NCBI RefSeq assembly: GCF_900129495.1
Contig: NZ_FQVX01000001.1
Location: 682,001 to 746,000, forward strand
Source of the DNA: Geodermatophilus nigrescens
Lineage (GTDB): Bacteria; Actinomycetota; Actinomycetes; Mycobacteriales; Geodermatophilaceae
Reading direction: 5' to 3'
DNA: 64,000 bases
Shown here: positions 23,153 to 31,676 of the stretch, in pieces
Layout of the letters: every line of letters starts with the position of its first letter
How positions within the stretch are numbered: position 1 is the stretch's first letter
Translations under genes and position numbers: made by a program
The notes under the pieces: generated by a model
Seen by the model: the letters and a program-made list of their open reading frames with translations, nothing else
What the model was told of the DNA's origin: nothing
Database searches by the model: none

Positions 23153-24117
23153 GCGGGGTCCTTCCCTCCGGCCGGGGCGGGCACGATGGCGGCGGCCAGC
23201 CGGCGGCGGTGGTTGCTGGCGATGGCGTGGGCGAAGACGGCGTCGTTGGTGGTGACCTCCAGCGGCGCGTCGCGCGGGTGGCGCAGCAGCAGGACGTCGC
23301 CGACGGCGAGGGAGAGCAGGTCCTCCGAGGACACCTCGAGCGGGGAGAACCGGACGCTGACGTCGACCGGCACGAGCTCGATGCGGGCGGAGAGCAGCTC
23401 GGCGGCGCGCTGGCGGGTGCGCTGCGCGGACTCCGACAGCTGCGGCGAGGCCGCGTCGTCGAGGACCTGCTGGAAGGAGCTGAACGGCAGCACCAGCGAG
23501 GCCGCGCCGTCGCGGGCGCCGATCGACAGGGTGTAGCGGGCCACCATCACGGTGTCGGAGCCGGCGGCGGCCTGGGCCAGGGCCGGGTTGTACTCGATGC
23601 CGTCGATGACCGGCTGCAGCTCGCTGACGTGGGTGAAGGACCCCGCGAACTCCTGCAGCAGCCGGCTGAGCAGCGAGTGGATGATCGTCGTCTCCATCGC
23701 CGTCATCGGCCGCTCGGGCTGGTGCGCCGCGCCCGACCCGCCGAGCATGTGGTCGACGGTGGCCATCGCGATGTCGAGCGGGTAGGCCAGCAGGCCCTTG
23801 CCGGCGAGCGGCTCGATGGTGAACGTCGTCAGGAACGACGGGTCGGGCAGCGTGGCGACGTAGTCGTCGTAGGAGTGCTGCTCGATGCCCACGAGCTCCA
23901 TGCGCGCACCGGTGCGGAGCATGGTCGTGAGCACCGTCGTCGCCTGGCGGGCGAACGCCTCCTGCGCGATCTGCAGCACGCGCACGTGCTCGCGGGAGAG
24001 CTTGGTCGGGCGGCGGAAGTCGTAGGTGCGGGGTGCACCGCGCCGGCTGCGGCCGCCCACGGCCGGCGACTGCGGCCCGTGCCCGGCGGGCACGGTCGCG
24101 TTCTCGGGGCGGGTCAC
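23149..24117 (-). CDS. fliM: flagellar motor switch protein FliM
   Basis: C-ring protein of 322 residues. The FliM core begins at YDFRRPTKLSREHVRVLQIAQEAFARQ and contains the LVGIEQHSYDDYVATLPDPSFL and DHMLGGSG elements, then a C-terminal SpoA-like domain ending in RHPRDAPLEVTTNDAVFAH. The usual N-terminal CheY-binding peptide is not evident in the Gly/Arg-rich first 30 residues. GTG start at 24117, with AGGGG close before it. A hairpin and a weak FliA-type box lie just upstream. Confidence 0.95.
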   Translation of the reverse strand: MTRPENATVPAGHGPQSPAVGGRSRRGAPRTYDFRRPTKLSREHVRVLQIAQEAFARQATTVLTTMLRTGARMELVGIEQHSYDDYVATLPDPSFLTTFTIEPLAGKGLLAYPLDIAMATVDHMLGGSGAAHQPERPMTAMETTIIHSLLSRLLQEFAGSFTHVSELQPVIDGIEYNPALAQAAAGSDTVMVARYTLSIGARDGAASLVLPFSSFQQVLDDAASPQLSESAQRTRQRAAELLSARIELVPVDVSVRFSPLEVSSEDLLSLAVGDVLLLRHPRDAPLEVTTNDAVFAHAIASNHRRRLAAAIVPAPAGGKDPA

Positions 24118-24126
24118 GGTCCCCTC

Positions 24127-24152
24127 ATCGGCGGGCCCGGAACGCGAACTGA
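24127..24152 (-). promoter_or_regulatory. possible FliA-type promoter before fliM
   Basis: On the minus strand TCAGT (24148-24152) is followed after 15 nt by GCCGAT (24127-24132). The -10 is identical to those of fliC and flgB, but the -35 deviates (TCAGT for TCAAG), and the start codon is only 9 nt away. Confidence 0.35.
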
Positions 24153-24179
24153 CCGGCGGCGCGGGGCGCCGCCGGTCAG
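24149..24179. terminator. hairpin between fliL and fliM
   Basis: 13-bp perfect arms (24149-24161 and 24167-24179) with a 5-nt loop, inside the 127-bp gap of an otherwise tightly packed operon. No U-tract, so more likely an attenuator or mRNA processing site than a full stop. Confidence 0.55.
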
Positions 24180-24244
24180 CCGGGGAGGGTGTGGCGCGTG
24201 GTGCGCCGGGGTGTTGCTGGGACGGGACGGGTGGGGTCAGCGCG

Positions 24245-24733
24245 TCACTGGGTGACGTACTCGGTCAGGTAGACGTGCATGACCATCGGGACGCCCTCCT
24301 CGGTGTAGGCCTCGATGATCTGGTGCTCCAGCGACTCCTTGAGCGCCTCGCGGGCGCCCACGACGTCGGCCGGCTGGGCCTGCGAGTAGGTGGAGATGAT
24401 GAGGTCGAGGGCCTTGGACCCGTCGACGCCGCCGCCGCCGTGCCCGCCGGCGGCCGCGTCCGCGGTGTACTCCAGCGTGATGCCGATCTTGAGGTAGCCG
24501 CCGCCGGCCAGGTTGACCGCGATGGGCTCCAGGGCGGTGTAGCCGCCGTGCACGGGCTCCGCCGCCTCGGCCTCGCCGCTGCCGGCGAAGAGGAAGAAGT
24601 AGGCGGCGGCGCCGAGGCCGACCAGCAGGACCGCGACGATGACGAGCAGCTTCTTCTTGCCGCCGCCCTTCGCCTCCTCGCCGTCCTCGGGGGCCTTGTC
24701 CTTGGCGGCCTTGTCCTTGGTCTTGGTGCTCAC
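24245..24733 (-). CDS. fliL: flagellar basal body-associated protein FliL
   Basis: Single-pass protein of 162 residues that surrounds the stator units and supports motor torque. A Lys/Asp/Glu-rich cytoplasmic start (about 1-27) precedes one helix (KKLLVIVAVLLVGLGAAAYFFLF) and a stomatin-like extracytoplasmic domain with YLKIGITLEY and a C-terminal VHVYLTEYVTQ-like end (here VMHVYLTEYVTQ), typical of the family. GTG start at 24733 overlaps the motB stop. Confidence 0.93.
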   Translation of the reverse strand: MSTKTKDKAAKDKAPEDGEEAKGGGKKKLLVIVAVLLVGLGAAAYFFLFAGSGEAEAAEPVHGGYTALEPIAVNLAGGGYLKIGITLEYTADAAAGGHGGGGVDGSKALDLIISTYSQAQPADVVGAREALKESLEHQIIEAYTEEGVPMVMHVYLTEYVTQ

Positions 24734-25710
24734 TCGTGCGTGCCTTCCTGTGCGGCCGGAGCGGCCGGGGCGGCCGGGGCGATCGGTGCGGGGGCGATCG
24801 GTGCGGGGGCGGTCGGTGCCGGGGCGTCGTCGAGGCCGGGGAGGAGCTCGGCGGCCTCGGCGGAGGCGTCGGACAGCACGACGATGTCGACGCGGCGGTT
24901 CAGGGACAGGGCGTTCGCGTCCGACGCCGGGACCATCGGCCGGGTGTCGGAGTAGCCGGTGCCCGACAGCCGGCCCTGCGGCACGCCCTCGGCGGCCAGG
25001 TACCGGACGACGGTCGTGGCGCGGTAGGCCGACAGCTCCCAGTTCGACGGCCACGGCCCGCCCGGGGTCACCGGGAGCGAGTTGGCGTGGCCCTCGACGG
25101 CGAGGGAGTTGGGCAGTGCCGCCAGGGTCGGGGCGATCGCGTCGAGGATCTCGCGACCGGCGGGCTGCAGCGTCGCCTCCTCGGGGCCGAACAGCACCGG
25201 GTCGGAGACGATGTGCACGACCAGCCCGCGCTCGTCGATCTCGTACTGCGCGGTGCCGGCCCGCCCGGCGGCGGCCAGCGCCGCGTCGATGGCGTCGCGG
25301 GCCGCGGCGAGCTCGTCGTACTCGGCCCGGGCCTCCGCGGCGACGCGGGCGGCCTCCTGCGCGGCGGCCTCCGCGGCGGCCGTGTCGACGTCGGACTCCG
25401 CGGCCGGGGCCGGCGGGATCTGCACGTCGACGGCGGCGTCGAGGGCGTCGAGGACCTGCGCGTCGGAGTTGGTGCCGGCGCTGCTGAGCGCGCTGACCGG
25501 GGCGCCGAACGCCTCGGACAGGCCGCTGGCCAGCGCGGCGAACTTGTCCTTGTCCACCTGGCTCATCGCGAAGAGGACGACGAAGAGCACCAGGAGCAGG
25601 GTCATCATGTCCGCGTAGGACACGAGCCACCGCTCGTGGTTCTCGTGCTCCTCGTGCTCGGGGTGCTTCTTGCGGCGCTTGCCGCCGTGGCCGTGGCCGC
25701 CGGCGCTCAC
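24730..25710 (-). CDS. motB: flagellar motor stator protein MotB
   Basis: Stator protein of 326 residues. The single membrane helix carries the proton-accepting Asp in ERWLVSYADMMTLLLVLFVVLFAMSQVD (Asp34). The OmpA-like peptidoglycan-binding domain spans about 155-280 (VEGHANSLPV, then LSAYRATTVVRYLAAEGV, RLSGTGYSDTRP and LNRRVDIVVL). An Ala/Pro-rich C-terminal tail of about 40 residues is repetitive (APIAPAPIAPAAPAAP). Asp rather than a Na-type signature suggests proton drive. The 16-nt gap to motA gives a stator operon. Confidence 0.96.
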   Translation of the reverse strand: MSAGGHGHGGKRRKKHPEHEEHENHERWLVSYADMMTLLLVLFVVLFAMSQVDKDKFAALASGLSEAFGAPVSALSSAGTNSDAQVLDALDAAVDVQIPPAPAAESDVDTAAAEAAAQEAARVAAEARAEYDELAAARDAIDAALAAAGRAGTAQYEIDERGLVVHIVSDPVLFGPEEATLQPAGREILDAIAPTLAALPNSLAVEGHANSLPVTPGGPWPSNWELSAYRATTVVRYLAAEGVPQGRLSGTGYSDTRPMVPASDANALSLNRRVDIVVLSDASAEAAELLPGLDDAPAPTAPAPIAPAPIAPAAPAAPAAQEGTHE

Positions 25711-25729
25711 GAGTCCGCCCCGCCGGAGG

Positions 25730-26500
25730 TCACGCCGCCTCCTTGGCGGCCTCGCTCGGCGGGATCAGGGCGCTGAGCTTGAGCCGGACGGCGCGCGGGC
25801 TGGTGCCGGCCTGGATCTCGGCGATGCCCTCGACGAGCAGCTCCATCTGGGCGGCCTGCAGCTCGCTGACGCGCAGGATCTTCGCGCCCATCGGCAGGAA
25901 CCAGAAGTTGGCGGCCATGACGCCCCACAGGGTCGCGACGAACGCGGCGGCGATCATCGGGCCGAGGGCCTCGGGGTCGCTCAGGCTCCCCATGACGTTC
26001 ATCAGGCCGACGATGCAGCCGACGATGCCGATGGTCGGGGCGTAGCCGCCCATGGTGGTCATGAACTTGGCGGCGACCTTGTCCTCCGCCTTCTTGGCGG
26101 CGATCTCGCTCTCCAGGACGGCGCGCAGCTCCTCGGGGTCGGTGCCGTCGATGCCCATCTGCAGGCCGCGCTTGAGGAACGGGTCCTCGATGGCCTTGAC
26201 CTGGGCCTCCAGCGCGAGCAGGCCCTCCTTGCGGGCCTTCTCGGCGAGGCTGACCAGGGTCTGGATCTGCTCGGCGGCCGCCGGGACCTTGGCCGGCATG
26301 AGGGCGAGCTTGAACCAGCCGCCCATCTTCCCGAGGTCGGACATGGTCTGGCCGGACATGGCCGCGCCGAAGGTCGCGACGATGACCAGGATGATCGCCG
26401 GGAGGAAGATCAGGGAGGTCGGGTCGGCGCCCTCCATGACCATGAAGACCAGCAGCGCGACCATCGAGATGACGAAGCCGATCAGGGTGGACGGGTCCAT
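25730..26500 (-). CDS. motA: flagellar motor stator protein MotA
   Basis: Four-helix stator protein of 256 residues. It starts MDPSTLIGFVISMVALLVFMVMEG; a large cytoplasmic loop carries the charged segment that contacts FliG (EKARKEGLLALE); helices 3 and 4 include GGYAPTIGIVGCIVGLMNVMGSLSDPEALGPMIAAAFVATLWGV with the conserved Pro of the channel. It surrounds the MotB helix dimer to form the ion channel. Located between flbD (3 nt gap) and motB. Confidence 0.97.
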   Translation of the reverse strand: MDPSTLIGFVISMVALLVFMVMEGADPTSLIFLPAIILVIVATFGAAMSGQTMSDLGKMGGWFKLALMPAKVPAAAEQIQTLVSLAEKARKEGLLALEAQVKAIEDPFLKRGLQMGIDGTDPEELRAVLESEIAAKKAEDKVAAKFMTTMGGYAPTIGIVGCIVGLMNVMGSLSDPEALGPMIAAAFVATLWGVMAANFWFLPMGAKILRVSELQAAQMELLVEGIAEIQAGTSPRAVRLKLSALIPPSEAAKEAA

Positions 26501-26503
26501 GGG

Positions 26504-26812
26504 TCAGCGCTCCTCGCGGGCCGGGAAGGGGACGACGGAGGCACGCGGGGCGTCGTCGGCCGGGTGCGCGGGGGAGACCGGGGAGGGCCCGGAGGTCGTG
26601 CGGTAGGTGCCGCGGTCCATCGCGTAGGCGGTGGCGAGGATGCTGGCCCGGTACTCGCGGATCTCGTCGAGCACCTCGTCCACGCCCTCGCGGACGATGT
26701 ACTTGGTGCCGTCCACGAGGAACACGACGGTGTCGGGGTGCCCCTCGACCCGCTCGATGAGGTCGGGGTTGAGCGCGAAGTGCTCCCCGTTCAGGCGCGT
26801 CACACGGATCAC
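26504..26812 (-). CDS. flbD: flagellar protein FlbD
   Basis: Small FlbD-family protein of 102 residues; the N-terminal 60 match the family (MIRVTRLNGEHFALNPDLIERVEGHPDTVVFLVDGTKYIV). It is found beside motA in Gram-positive flagellar operons; its function is not firmly known. The Pro/Ser-rich tail (about 70-102) is an extension. GTG start with AAGGA 8 nt upstream. First gene of the motor/export operon, about 73 nt below a FliA-type -10. Confidence 0.9.
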   Translation of the reverse strand: MIRVTRLNGEHFALNPDLIERVEGHPDTVVFLVDGTKYIVREGVDEVLDEIREYRASILATAYAMDRGTYRTTSGPSPVSPAHPADDAPRASVVPFPAREER

Positions 26813-26884
26813 GGGTCGGTCCTTCTGCTCGTTCGGGGGAGGGGAGAGCAGCCGCGGCGGTGCGGACTGCCGGCTGCAGGGACC

Positions 26885-26910
26885 ATCGGTCCCGCGCGGG
26901 GACTGCTTGA
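26885..26910 (-). promoter_or_regulatory. FliA-type promoter of flbD-motAB-fliLMNOPQR-flhBA
   Basis: Minus strand TCAAG (26906-26910, preceded by C to give CTCAAG), 15-nt spacer, ACCGAT (26885-26890). Same -35 and spacing as the fliC and flgB boxes, which read GCCGAT at the -10. Confidence 0.7.
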
Positions 26911-27074
26911 GCCGAACCCGGCCTGCCGCATCACCCCGGAGGGTGACCCGGCACCGCGTCCCCGCACGTCACAGGCGTCCCGCCGCCGTCCGGCGCCGGG
27001 AGGGGCCAACAGCGCGACAAAGGCCCTCGGGACCGCCGTCCGCGCGCGGGCGGCGAGGCGGGTCAGGACGGGAG

Positions 27075-27108
27075 CGGCCCGGCACCCCGGGGAACGGGTG
27101 CCGGGCCG
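27075..27108 (-). terminator. terminator after flgE
   Basis: 13-bp perfect GC-rich arms (27075-27087 and 27096-27108) with an 8-nt loop, about 80 bp downstream of the flgE stop and before the flbD promoter. Confidence 0.7.
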
Positions 27109-27185
27109 CCGTGACGTGCTGGAACGGCCTCTCCGCAGGGCCCCGCGCCGAGGTTCCGAGGCGTGGGGGGCGGGGAGGTCCTTCA

Positions 27186-28430
27186 TCAGCGCTTGAGGTT
27201 GACCAGGTCCTGGAGGATCTCGTCGGAGCTGGTGATGACGCGGCTGTTCGCCTGGAAGCCGCGCTGGGCGACGATCAGGCCGGTGAACTCCTCGGCGAGG
27301 TCCACGTTGCTCATCTCCAGCGCGCCGGCGGTCAGCGAGCCGCGGCCGCCGGTGCCGGCCTCGCCGATGACGGCCTGGCCGGAGTTGTCGCCCACCCGGT
27401 AGCTGGTGTTGCCGGCCTTCGACAGGCCGCTGGGGTTGGCGAAGGTGGCCATGGCGATCTTGCCGATCGGCTCGCGCAGGCTGTTGGAGTAGACGCCCAT
27501 GATCGTGCCGTCGCCGCTGAGCGAGATCGACTGCAGCGTGCCCATGGCGTTGCCGTCGACGCCGCTGGGGGTCAGCGCCGTCTTGCCGCCGAACTGGGTC
27601 ATCCCGCCGAGGTCCATGCTGATGCCGGCCGCGGGCCAGTTCAGGTCGGTGGCCGGGAAGGTGAGCTGCAGCGTCGTGCCGCTGGTGGGCAGGCCGGTGG
27701 CCGGGCTGAAGGACAGGGTCTGGGCGGCGCCGATGTTCGTGCCGTTCTCGCTGGCCTGGACCGACCAGTCGGTGGCGTTGAGCTTGGTGAACACCAGCGC
27801 GATCGGGTGGGCGGTGCCCAGCGAGTCGTAGGCGGTGATCTGGCTCTGCACCTGCGTCGCCTCGACGACGGGCGGGCCGGCCGAGTAGGCCACCGACGCC
27901 GTGGACAGGTTGCCGCCGATCTTGCCGGTGGTGGTCGGCTCGGGGTTCATGACCTGGCCGAACGGGATGGTCAGCGGGCCGATCGCGCCGTTGGCGTTGA
28001 CCGCGCCGTTCTGCGCCATCCAGCCCTGCAGCAGCGCGCCGTCGGGGGTGACGAGGTTGCCGGCGCCGTCGTAGTCGAAGGACCCGGCGCGGGTGAACAG
28101 CGTCTCGTTGCCGGCCTGGGTGACGAAGAAGCCGTCGCCGCTGATCATGAAGTCGGTCGAGCGGCCGGTGTTCTGGGTCGAGCCCTGGCCGAAGTTGGTG
28201 GTGATGCCGGCGACCTTGACGCCGAGGCCCACCTGCGCCGGGTTCGTGCCGCCGGTCTGGCCGGTCGGGGCCGAGCCGTTGCGGATGACCTGGGACAGGG
28301 TGTCCTCGAAGACGGTCTGGGAGCTCTTGAAGCCGACCGTGTTGACGTTGGCGATGTTGTTGCCGGTCACGTCGAGCTTGGTCTGGTGGGCGCGGAGGCC
28401 GGAGATGGCCGAGAACATCGAGCGCAGCAC
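27186..28430 (-). CDS. flgE: flagellar hook protein FlgE
   Basis: Hook protein of 414 residues. The N-terminal rod/hook signature is complete: FSAISGLRAHQTKLDVTGNNIANVNTVGFKSSQ; the STDFMISGDGFFVTQ segment follows near 95; and the C-terminal helix has the LAEEFTGLIVAQRGFQANSRVITSSDEILQDLVNL pattern. It is the only FlgE/F/G-type protein in the window, so distal-rod proteins are either elsewhere or absent. GTG start. Last gene of the flgB operon. Confidence 0.95.
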   Translation of the reverse strand: MLRSMFSAISGLRAHQTKLDVTGNNIANVNTVGFKSSQTVFEDTLSQVIRNGSAPTGQTGGTNPAQVGLGVKVAGITTNFGQGSTQNTGRSTDFMISGDGFFVTQAGNETLFTRAGSFDYDGAGNLVTPDGALLQGWMAQNGAVNANGAIGPLTIPFGQVMNPEPTTTGKIGGNLSTASVAYSAGPPVVEATQVQSQITAYDSLGTAHPIALVFTKLNATDWSVQASENGTNIGAAQTLSFSPATGLPTSGTTLQLTFPATDLNWPAAGISMDLGGMTQFGGKTALTPSGVDGNAMGTLQSISLSGDGTIMGVYSNSLREPIGKIAMATFANPSGLSKAGNTSYRVGDNSGQAVIGEAGTGGRGSLTAGALEMSNVDLAEEFTGLIVAQRGFQANSRVITSSDEILQDLVNLKR

Positions 28431-28473
28431 GGGGAGGTCCTCTCGGGAGGGGGGAGAGCGGGGTGGGGGCCGG

Positions 28474-28893
28474 TCAGGCCGGCACGGAGATCTCGGTGAG
28501 GCGGCCGAAGGGGACCTCCTGGTCCCCGACGACGGCGGTGGGCTCGTCGCCGCCGAAGCGGACCGAGGAGACCGTCCCGGTCTGCGTGGTGCCGTCCTCG
28601 GCGGTCCAGCTGACCGCGTGGCCGACCAGCGCGCCGGCCGACAGCGAACGCTGCAGCGACAGCAGCGAGGCGTTCTGGCTCGCGATCTCCGAGAGCTTCT
28701 CGACCTGGGTGAACGTCGCCGTCTGCGACATGAACTCGGTCGTGCTCGTCGGGTTGCTCGGGTCCTGGTAGCGCATCTGCGCGACCAGCAGCTGGAGGAA
28801 CGTGTCCTTGCCCATCTGGTCCTTGCGGTCCACGGACGTCGCCGCGGTGAACGTGGCGGGGGTCGAGCCCACGCCGCCCACGGGATCGGTCAT
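28474..28893 (-). CDS. flgD: flagellar hook capping protein FlgD
   Basis: Hook-cap protein of 139 residues, which guides FlgE assembly and then leaves. The conserved N-terminal domain is clear: KDTFLQLLVAQMRYQDPSNPTSTTEFMSQTATFTQVEKLSEI (about 29-70). Shorter than enterobacterial FlgD because the C-terminal Fn3/Tudor part is reduced to about 55 residues. Between fliK and flgE, as is usual. Confidence 0.94.
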   Translation of the reverse strand: MTDPVGGVGSTPATFTAATSVDRKDQMGKDTFLQLLVAQMRYQDPSNPTSTTEFMSQTATFTQVEKLSEIASQNASLLSLQRSLSAGALVGHAVSWTAEDGTTQTGTVSSVRFGGDEPTAVVGDQEVPFGRLTEISVPA

Positions 28894-28905
28894 CGTCGGC
28901 TCCTC

Positions 28906-30252
28906 TCAGGCCCGGACGTCGAGGGAGCTCGACGTGGGGGAGTCGGTGGCGGCAGCCGGTCGGCTCCCGTCGGGGTCGGTGCGCAGCCAGGGGCGGCCGG
29001 TGTCCTCGCCGGCCTCGCGGCCCTGCCGGGCCCCGCGCTCCTGCGCCTGCTGCTGGGCCTGCTGCCAGCCGGCCTGGGCCTGCGACTGGCCCGAGCCCGC
29101 CTGCTCGCGGTCGACCTGCACCTTCGAGCAGGTGAGCCCGGAGGCCTCGAGGTCGCGGCGCAGGTCGGGCAGGGCGTCGAGCAGCGCGGCGCGGCCGGCG
29201 TCGGAGGCCCCGCGCAGGCTGAGGTCGACCGTGCCGTTGTGCACGGTCACCCGGACCTCGACCGGCCCGAGCGTCTCGGGGGTGAGCACCAGCGTCATCG
29301 TGTGCGCGCCGTCGGGCCGGGCGGCCAGCGTGGCGACGGTCGGGGCGAGCTGGGCGGCGACCGGCGGGGCGGGCGCCTCGGCGCGGGCGACCGCGACCGG
29401 GGCGACGACGGCCAGCGCCGGCGCGGGTGCGGCCGCCGGGGCGGTGGCCAGCGCGGCGGGGGCCGTCTCGCCCGGGCGGGCCTGCGGGTCGCCGGCACCC
29501 GGTCCGGTGCCGGCGTCCTGGCCGGCCGGCGCGACCGGGAGGGCCGTCGCGCCGGGAGCCGGGGACAGCGGGGTGGACGGCGCCGCGGCGTCGGCGGGGG
29601 CGGCGTCGGCCGCGACGACGACGAGGCCGGCGGGCAGCGCGGCGGCGAGGGCGGCCGGCAGGGGGGCGGCGACCGGGGCGGGCGCCGCGGCGGCCGGGAC
29701 GGCGGCAGCGGCGGGCGCCGGAGCGGGCGGCAGGTCCGGGACCGCGCCGGCGGGGACCTCGGCCGGGACGGCGCCGGCGTGCGCGGCACCGGGCAGGCCG
29801 GCGCCGGCGTGCGCGGCACCGGGGACGGCGGCACCGGGGACGGCGCCGGGCAGCGCGGCGGCCGGGGTGCCGGCGGGGGTCGCGCCGGGGGCGGTCGCCG
29901 GCACCGGGGTGCCCAGCGCGAGCGCCAGCGCCCAGCCGGCGGGCAGGCCCGCCACCGGGGCGGGCGTCGCCGGGTCGCCGGTGGGGGCCGCGTCGGCGGC
30001 GTCGCCCGGAGCCTCCTCCGCGGGCGTGCCGTCGGCGGGCTCGCGGTCGGGCCGGTTCCGGTCGACGGGCCCGCGGCGCACCGGGCCGCGGTCCTCACCC
30101 CGGTCGACCGGCCCGCGGGCCACCGGGCCGCGGCCGCCGACCGCGCTGTCGAGCGCGGAGGCGAAGTCCGCGCCCGACGACGGGTCGGCGGAGGGGACGG
30201 AGGGCGAGGGCGCCGCCGCGGGCAGGGCGGCGCTCAGGGCGGGAGCGGTCAT
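28906..30252 (-). CDS. fliK: flagellar hook-length control protein FliK
   Basis: Protein of 448 residues. About 300 residues are Ala/Pro-rich with short repeats such as [20 protein letters not shown], a disordered ruler-like segment. The C-terminal FliK domain (about 325-400) has [29 protein letters not shown], followed by a Gln/Arg-rich tail. FliK measures hook length and triggers the FlhB switch. ATG start; its 5' end overlaps the hydrolase stop by 4 bp. Confidence 0.9.
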   Translation of the reverse strand: MTAPALSAALPAAAPSPSVPSADPSSGADFASALDSAVGGRGPVARGPVDRGEDRGPVRRGPVDRNRPDREPADGTPAEEAPGDAADAAPTGDPATPAPVAGLPAGWALALALGTPVPATAPGATPAGTPAAALPGAVPGAAVPGAAHAGAGLPGAAHAGAVPAEVPAGAVPDLPPAPAPAAAAVPAAAAPAPVAAPLPAALAAALPAGLVVVAADAAPADAAAPSTPLSPAPGATALPVAPAGQDAGTGPGAGDPQARPGETAPAALATAPAAAPAPALAVVAPVAVARAEAPAPPVAAQLAPTVATLAARPDGAHTMTLVLTPETLGPVEVRVTVHNGTVDLSLRGASDAGRAALLDALPDLRRDLEASGLTCSKVQVDREQAGSGQSQAQAGWQQAQQQAQERGARQGREAGEDTGRPWLRTDPDGSRPAAATDSPTSSSLDVRA

Positions 30253-31226
30253 GAGTAGGCCTCCGCGGCGCTGGTGACCTTGCGGACGTAGGACTGGGTC
30301 TCCGCGTAGGGCGGGATGCCGCCGTACCGGCTCACCGTCCCGGGGCCGGCGTTGTAGGCGGCCAGCGCGAGGTCGGTGGAGCCGAAGCGGTCGGTGAGCT
30401 GGCGCAGGTAGCGGGCCGCGCCGTCGATCGAGGACGCCGGGTCCGTCGCGGTGACGCCGAGGCCCGCGGCGGTGGCCGGCATGAACTGCATGAGGCCGGT
30501 CGCGCCGGCGGGGGAGACGGCGGAGGAGTCGAAGCCGGACTCCACCTTCGCCACCCCGGCCAGCAGCGCCGGGTCGACGCCGTGGCGGGCGCCGGCGGCG
30601 GTGAACAGGTCGGCGTACGGGACGCCACCGAGGCCGGCCCCCGAGGAGGGGGCGGCGGGGGCGGCGGCGGACGCGGGCAGCACCCGGCGGATGACCGACG
30701 GCGAGCCGACGTCCTGCACCTGCACGACCTGGCCGGCCTGCGGCGCGGCGATCATCTTCCCGTTGCCGACGTAGATGCCGACGTGGTCGATGCCCGGCCG
30801 CGACGAGGAGTTGTCGAAGAAGACGAGGTCGCCGGGCCGTGCCTCGGCGAGACTCGCGACCGCGGTGCCCGCGGTCGCCTGCTGGGAGCTGGTGCGCGGC
30901 AGGTCGATGCCGAGGTCGGCGTAGACCCGCTGCACGAGGCCCGAGCAGTCCAGGCCCACCGACGGGTCGGTGCCGCCCCACGCGTAGGGGACGCCGAGGT
31001 AGCGCTGCGCGGCGGCGACGGCCTGCGACTCCAGGCCGCTGCCGGCGGCCGCCGTCGTCCCGGTCGCCGCGGCGGCGGAGGTGCCGGTGAGCCCGGCGGC
31101 CGACGCGGCCGAGGCCCACTGCGAGGACAGGGCGGCCGACGTCGACGTCGAGGACGCCGAGGCCAGGGTGAGGATCCGGTTCTGGATCTCGGCGATGCGG
31201 CTGTGCACCGCGGTCAGGCCCTCCAC
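30249..31226 (-). CDS. peptidoglycan hydrolase with NlpC/P60 and SLT domains
   Basis: Fusion of 325 residues in the position of FlgJ. NlpC/P60 domain about 65-180 ([25 protein letters not shown] with the catalytic Cys, GDLVFF, and the catalytic His in [15 protein letters not shown]). Lytic-transglycosylase domain about 200-315 ([26 protein letters not shown] with the catalytic Glu, and [13 protein letters not shown]). No Sec signal; the N-terminus ([17 protein letters not shown]) looks like an export signal of a flagellar type III substrate. It would cut both the peptide and glycan strands so the rod can pass through the wall. Confidence 0.9.
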   Translation of the reverse strand: MEGLTAVHSRIAEIQNRILTLASASSTSTSAALSSQWASAASAAGLTGTSAAAATGTTAAAGSGLESQAVAAAQRYLGVPYAWGGTDPSVGLDCSGLVQRVYADLGIDLPRTSSQQATAGTAVASLAEARPGDLVFFDNSSSRPGIDHVGIYVGNGKMIAAPQAGQVVQVQDVGSPSVIRRVLPASAAAPAAPSSGAGLGGVPYADLFTAAGARHGVDPALLAGVAKVESGFDSSAVSPAGATGLMQFMPATAAGLGVTATDPASSIDGAARYLRQLTDRFGSTDLALAAYNAGPGTVSRYGGIPPYAETQSYVRKVTSAAEAYS

Positions 31227-31675
31227 GGCTCCTCCTCCCCGTCGTCGGTGGCGCGCACCGAGTGGCGGCGCGTCACCAGGTCGTCGACCGCGCGCTCCTC
31301 GGCGGCGGCCTCGGCGGCCCGCAGCGCCAGGAGGTGCCGCTCACGCAGCTTCTCCAGCGCCCGGGTCTCCTGGGCGGCGGCGGTCCAGCGCTGCCGCAGC
31401 AGCTCCGCCTGCTCGGCCGAGGCCTGCGCCGTCGACCGTGCAGCTGCTACATCGGCAGCCGCGGCGGCCGATGCGACCATCGCGGCGAGGAAGACCTGGG
31501 CGGGCGCCGAGGCGGGCGGCACCCGGCCGGCGAGCGCGGCCGCCTGCTCCTCGGCGCGTCGGGCGGCCTCGCGGGCCGCGGCGCCGGCCTCGGCGGCCGC
31601 GCGGGAGGCCGCCTCCTCGGCGGCGGCGCGCACCCGCAGGACCGGCTCGAGGCGGAAGGTCGCGCGCTTGCCCAC
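31214..31675 (-). CDS. fliJ: flagellar export chaperone FliJ
   Basis: All-helical protein of 153 residues, Ala/Glu/Arg-rich, predicted to form a long coiled coil like FliJ, which sits in the FliI hexamer and escorts chaperones. The start [17 protein letters not shown] is typical. Identified mainly by position after fliI (1-nt gap) and by coiled-coil character. Overlaps the NlpC/SLT gene by 13 bp. Confidence 0.83.
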   Translation of the reverse strand: MGKRATFRLEPVLRVRAAAEEAASRAAAEAGAAAREAARRAEEQAAALAGRVPPASAPAQVFLAAMVASAAAAADVAAARSTAQASAEQAELLRQRWTAAAQETRALEKLRERHLLALRAAEAAAEERAVDDLVTRRHSVRATDDGEEEPWRA

Positions 31676-31676
31676 G

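Larger units (their letters stand above)
26813..27185. other. intergenic region between the hook and motor operons
   Basis: 373-bp gap. On the minus strand it holds the terminator of the flgB-flgE operon (27075-27108) followed by the FliA-type promoter of flbD (26885-26910). An open frame across 26809-27186 has Arg/Pro-rich composition and no ribosome site; I do not accept it as a gene. Confidence 0.7.

Noticed and set aside
26809..27186. Minus-strand open frame of 125 codons between flgE and flbD
   Set aside because: Arg/Pro-rich without a family match, spans both a terminator and the FliA-type promoter, and has no ribosome site.
28093..30258. Long open frames on the plus strand opposite fliK/flgD/flgE (and similar ones opposite flhA, fliI, fumC and gltA)
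   Set aside because: Composition is Arg/Gly/Ala-rich or His/Gln/Val-rich as expected for frame shadows in very GC-rich genes; the opposite strand carries well-conserved genes.
31430..31470. GCCGAT-type box on the minus strand inside fliJ
   Set aside because: No matching -35 at 15 nt, and it lies inside a coding region.
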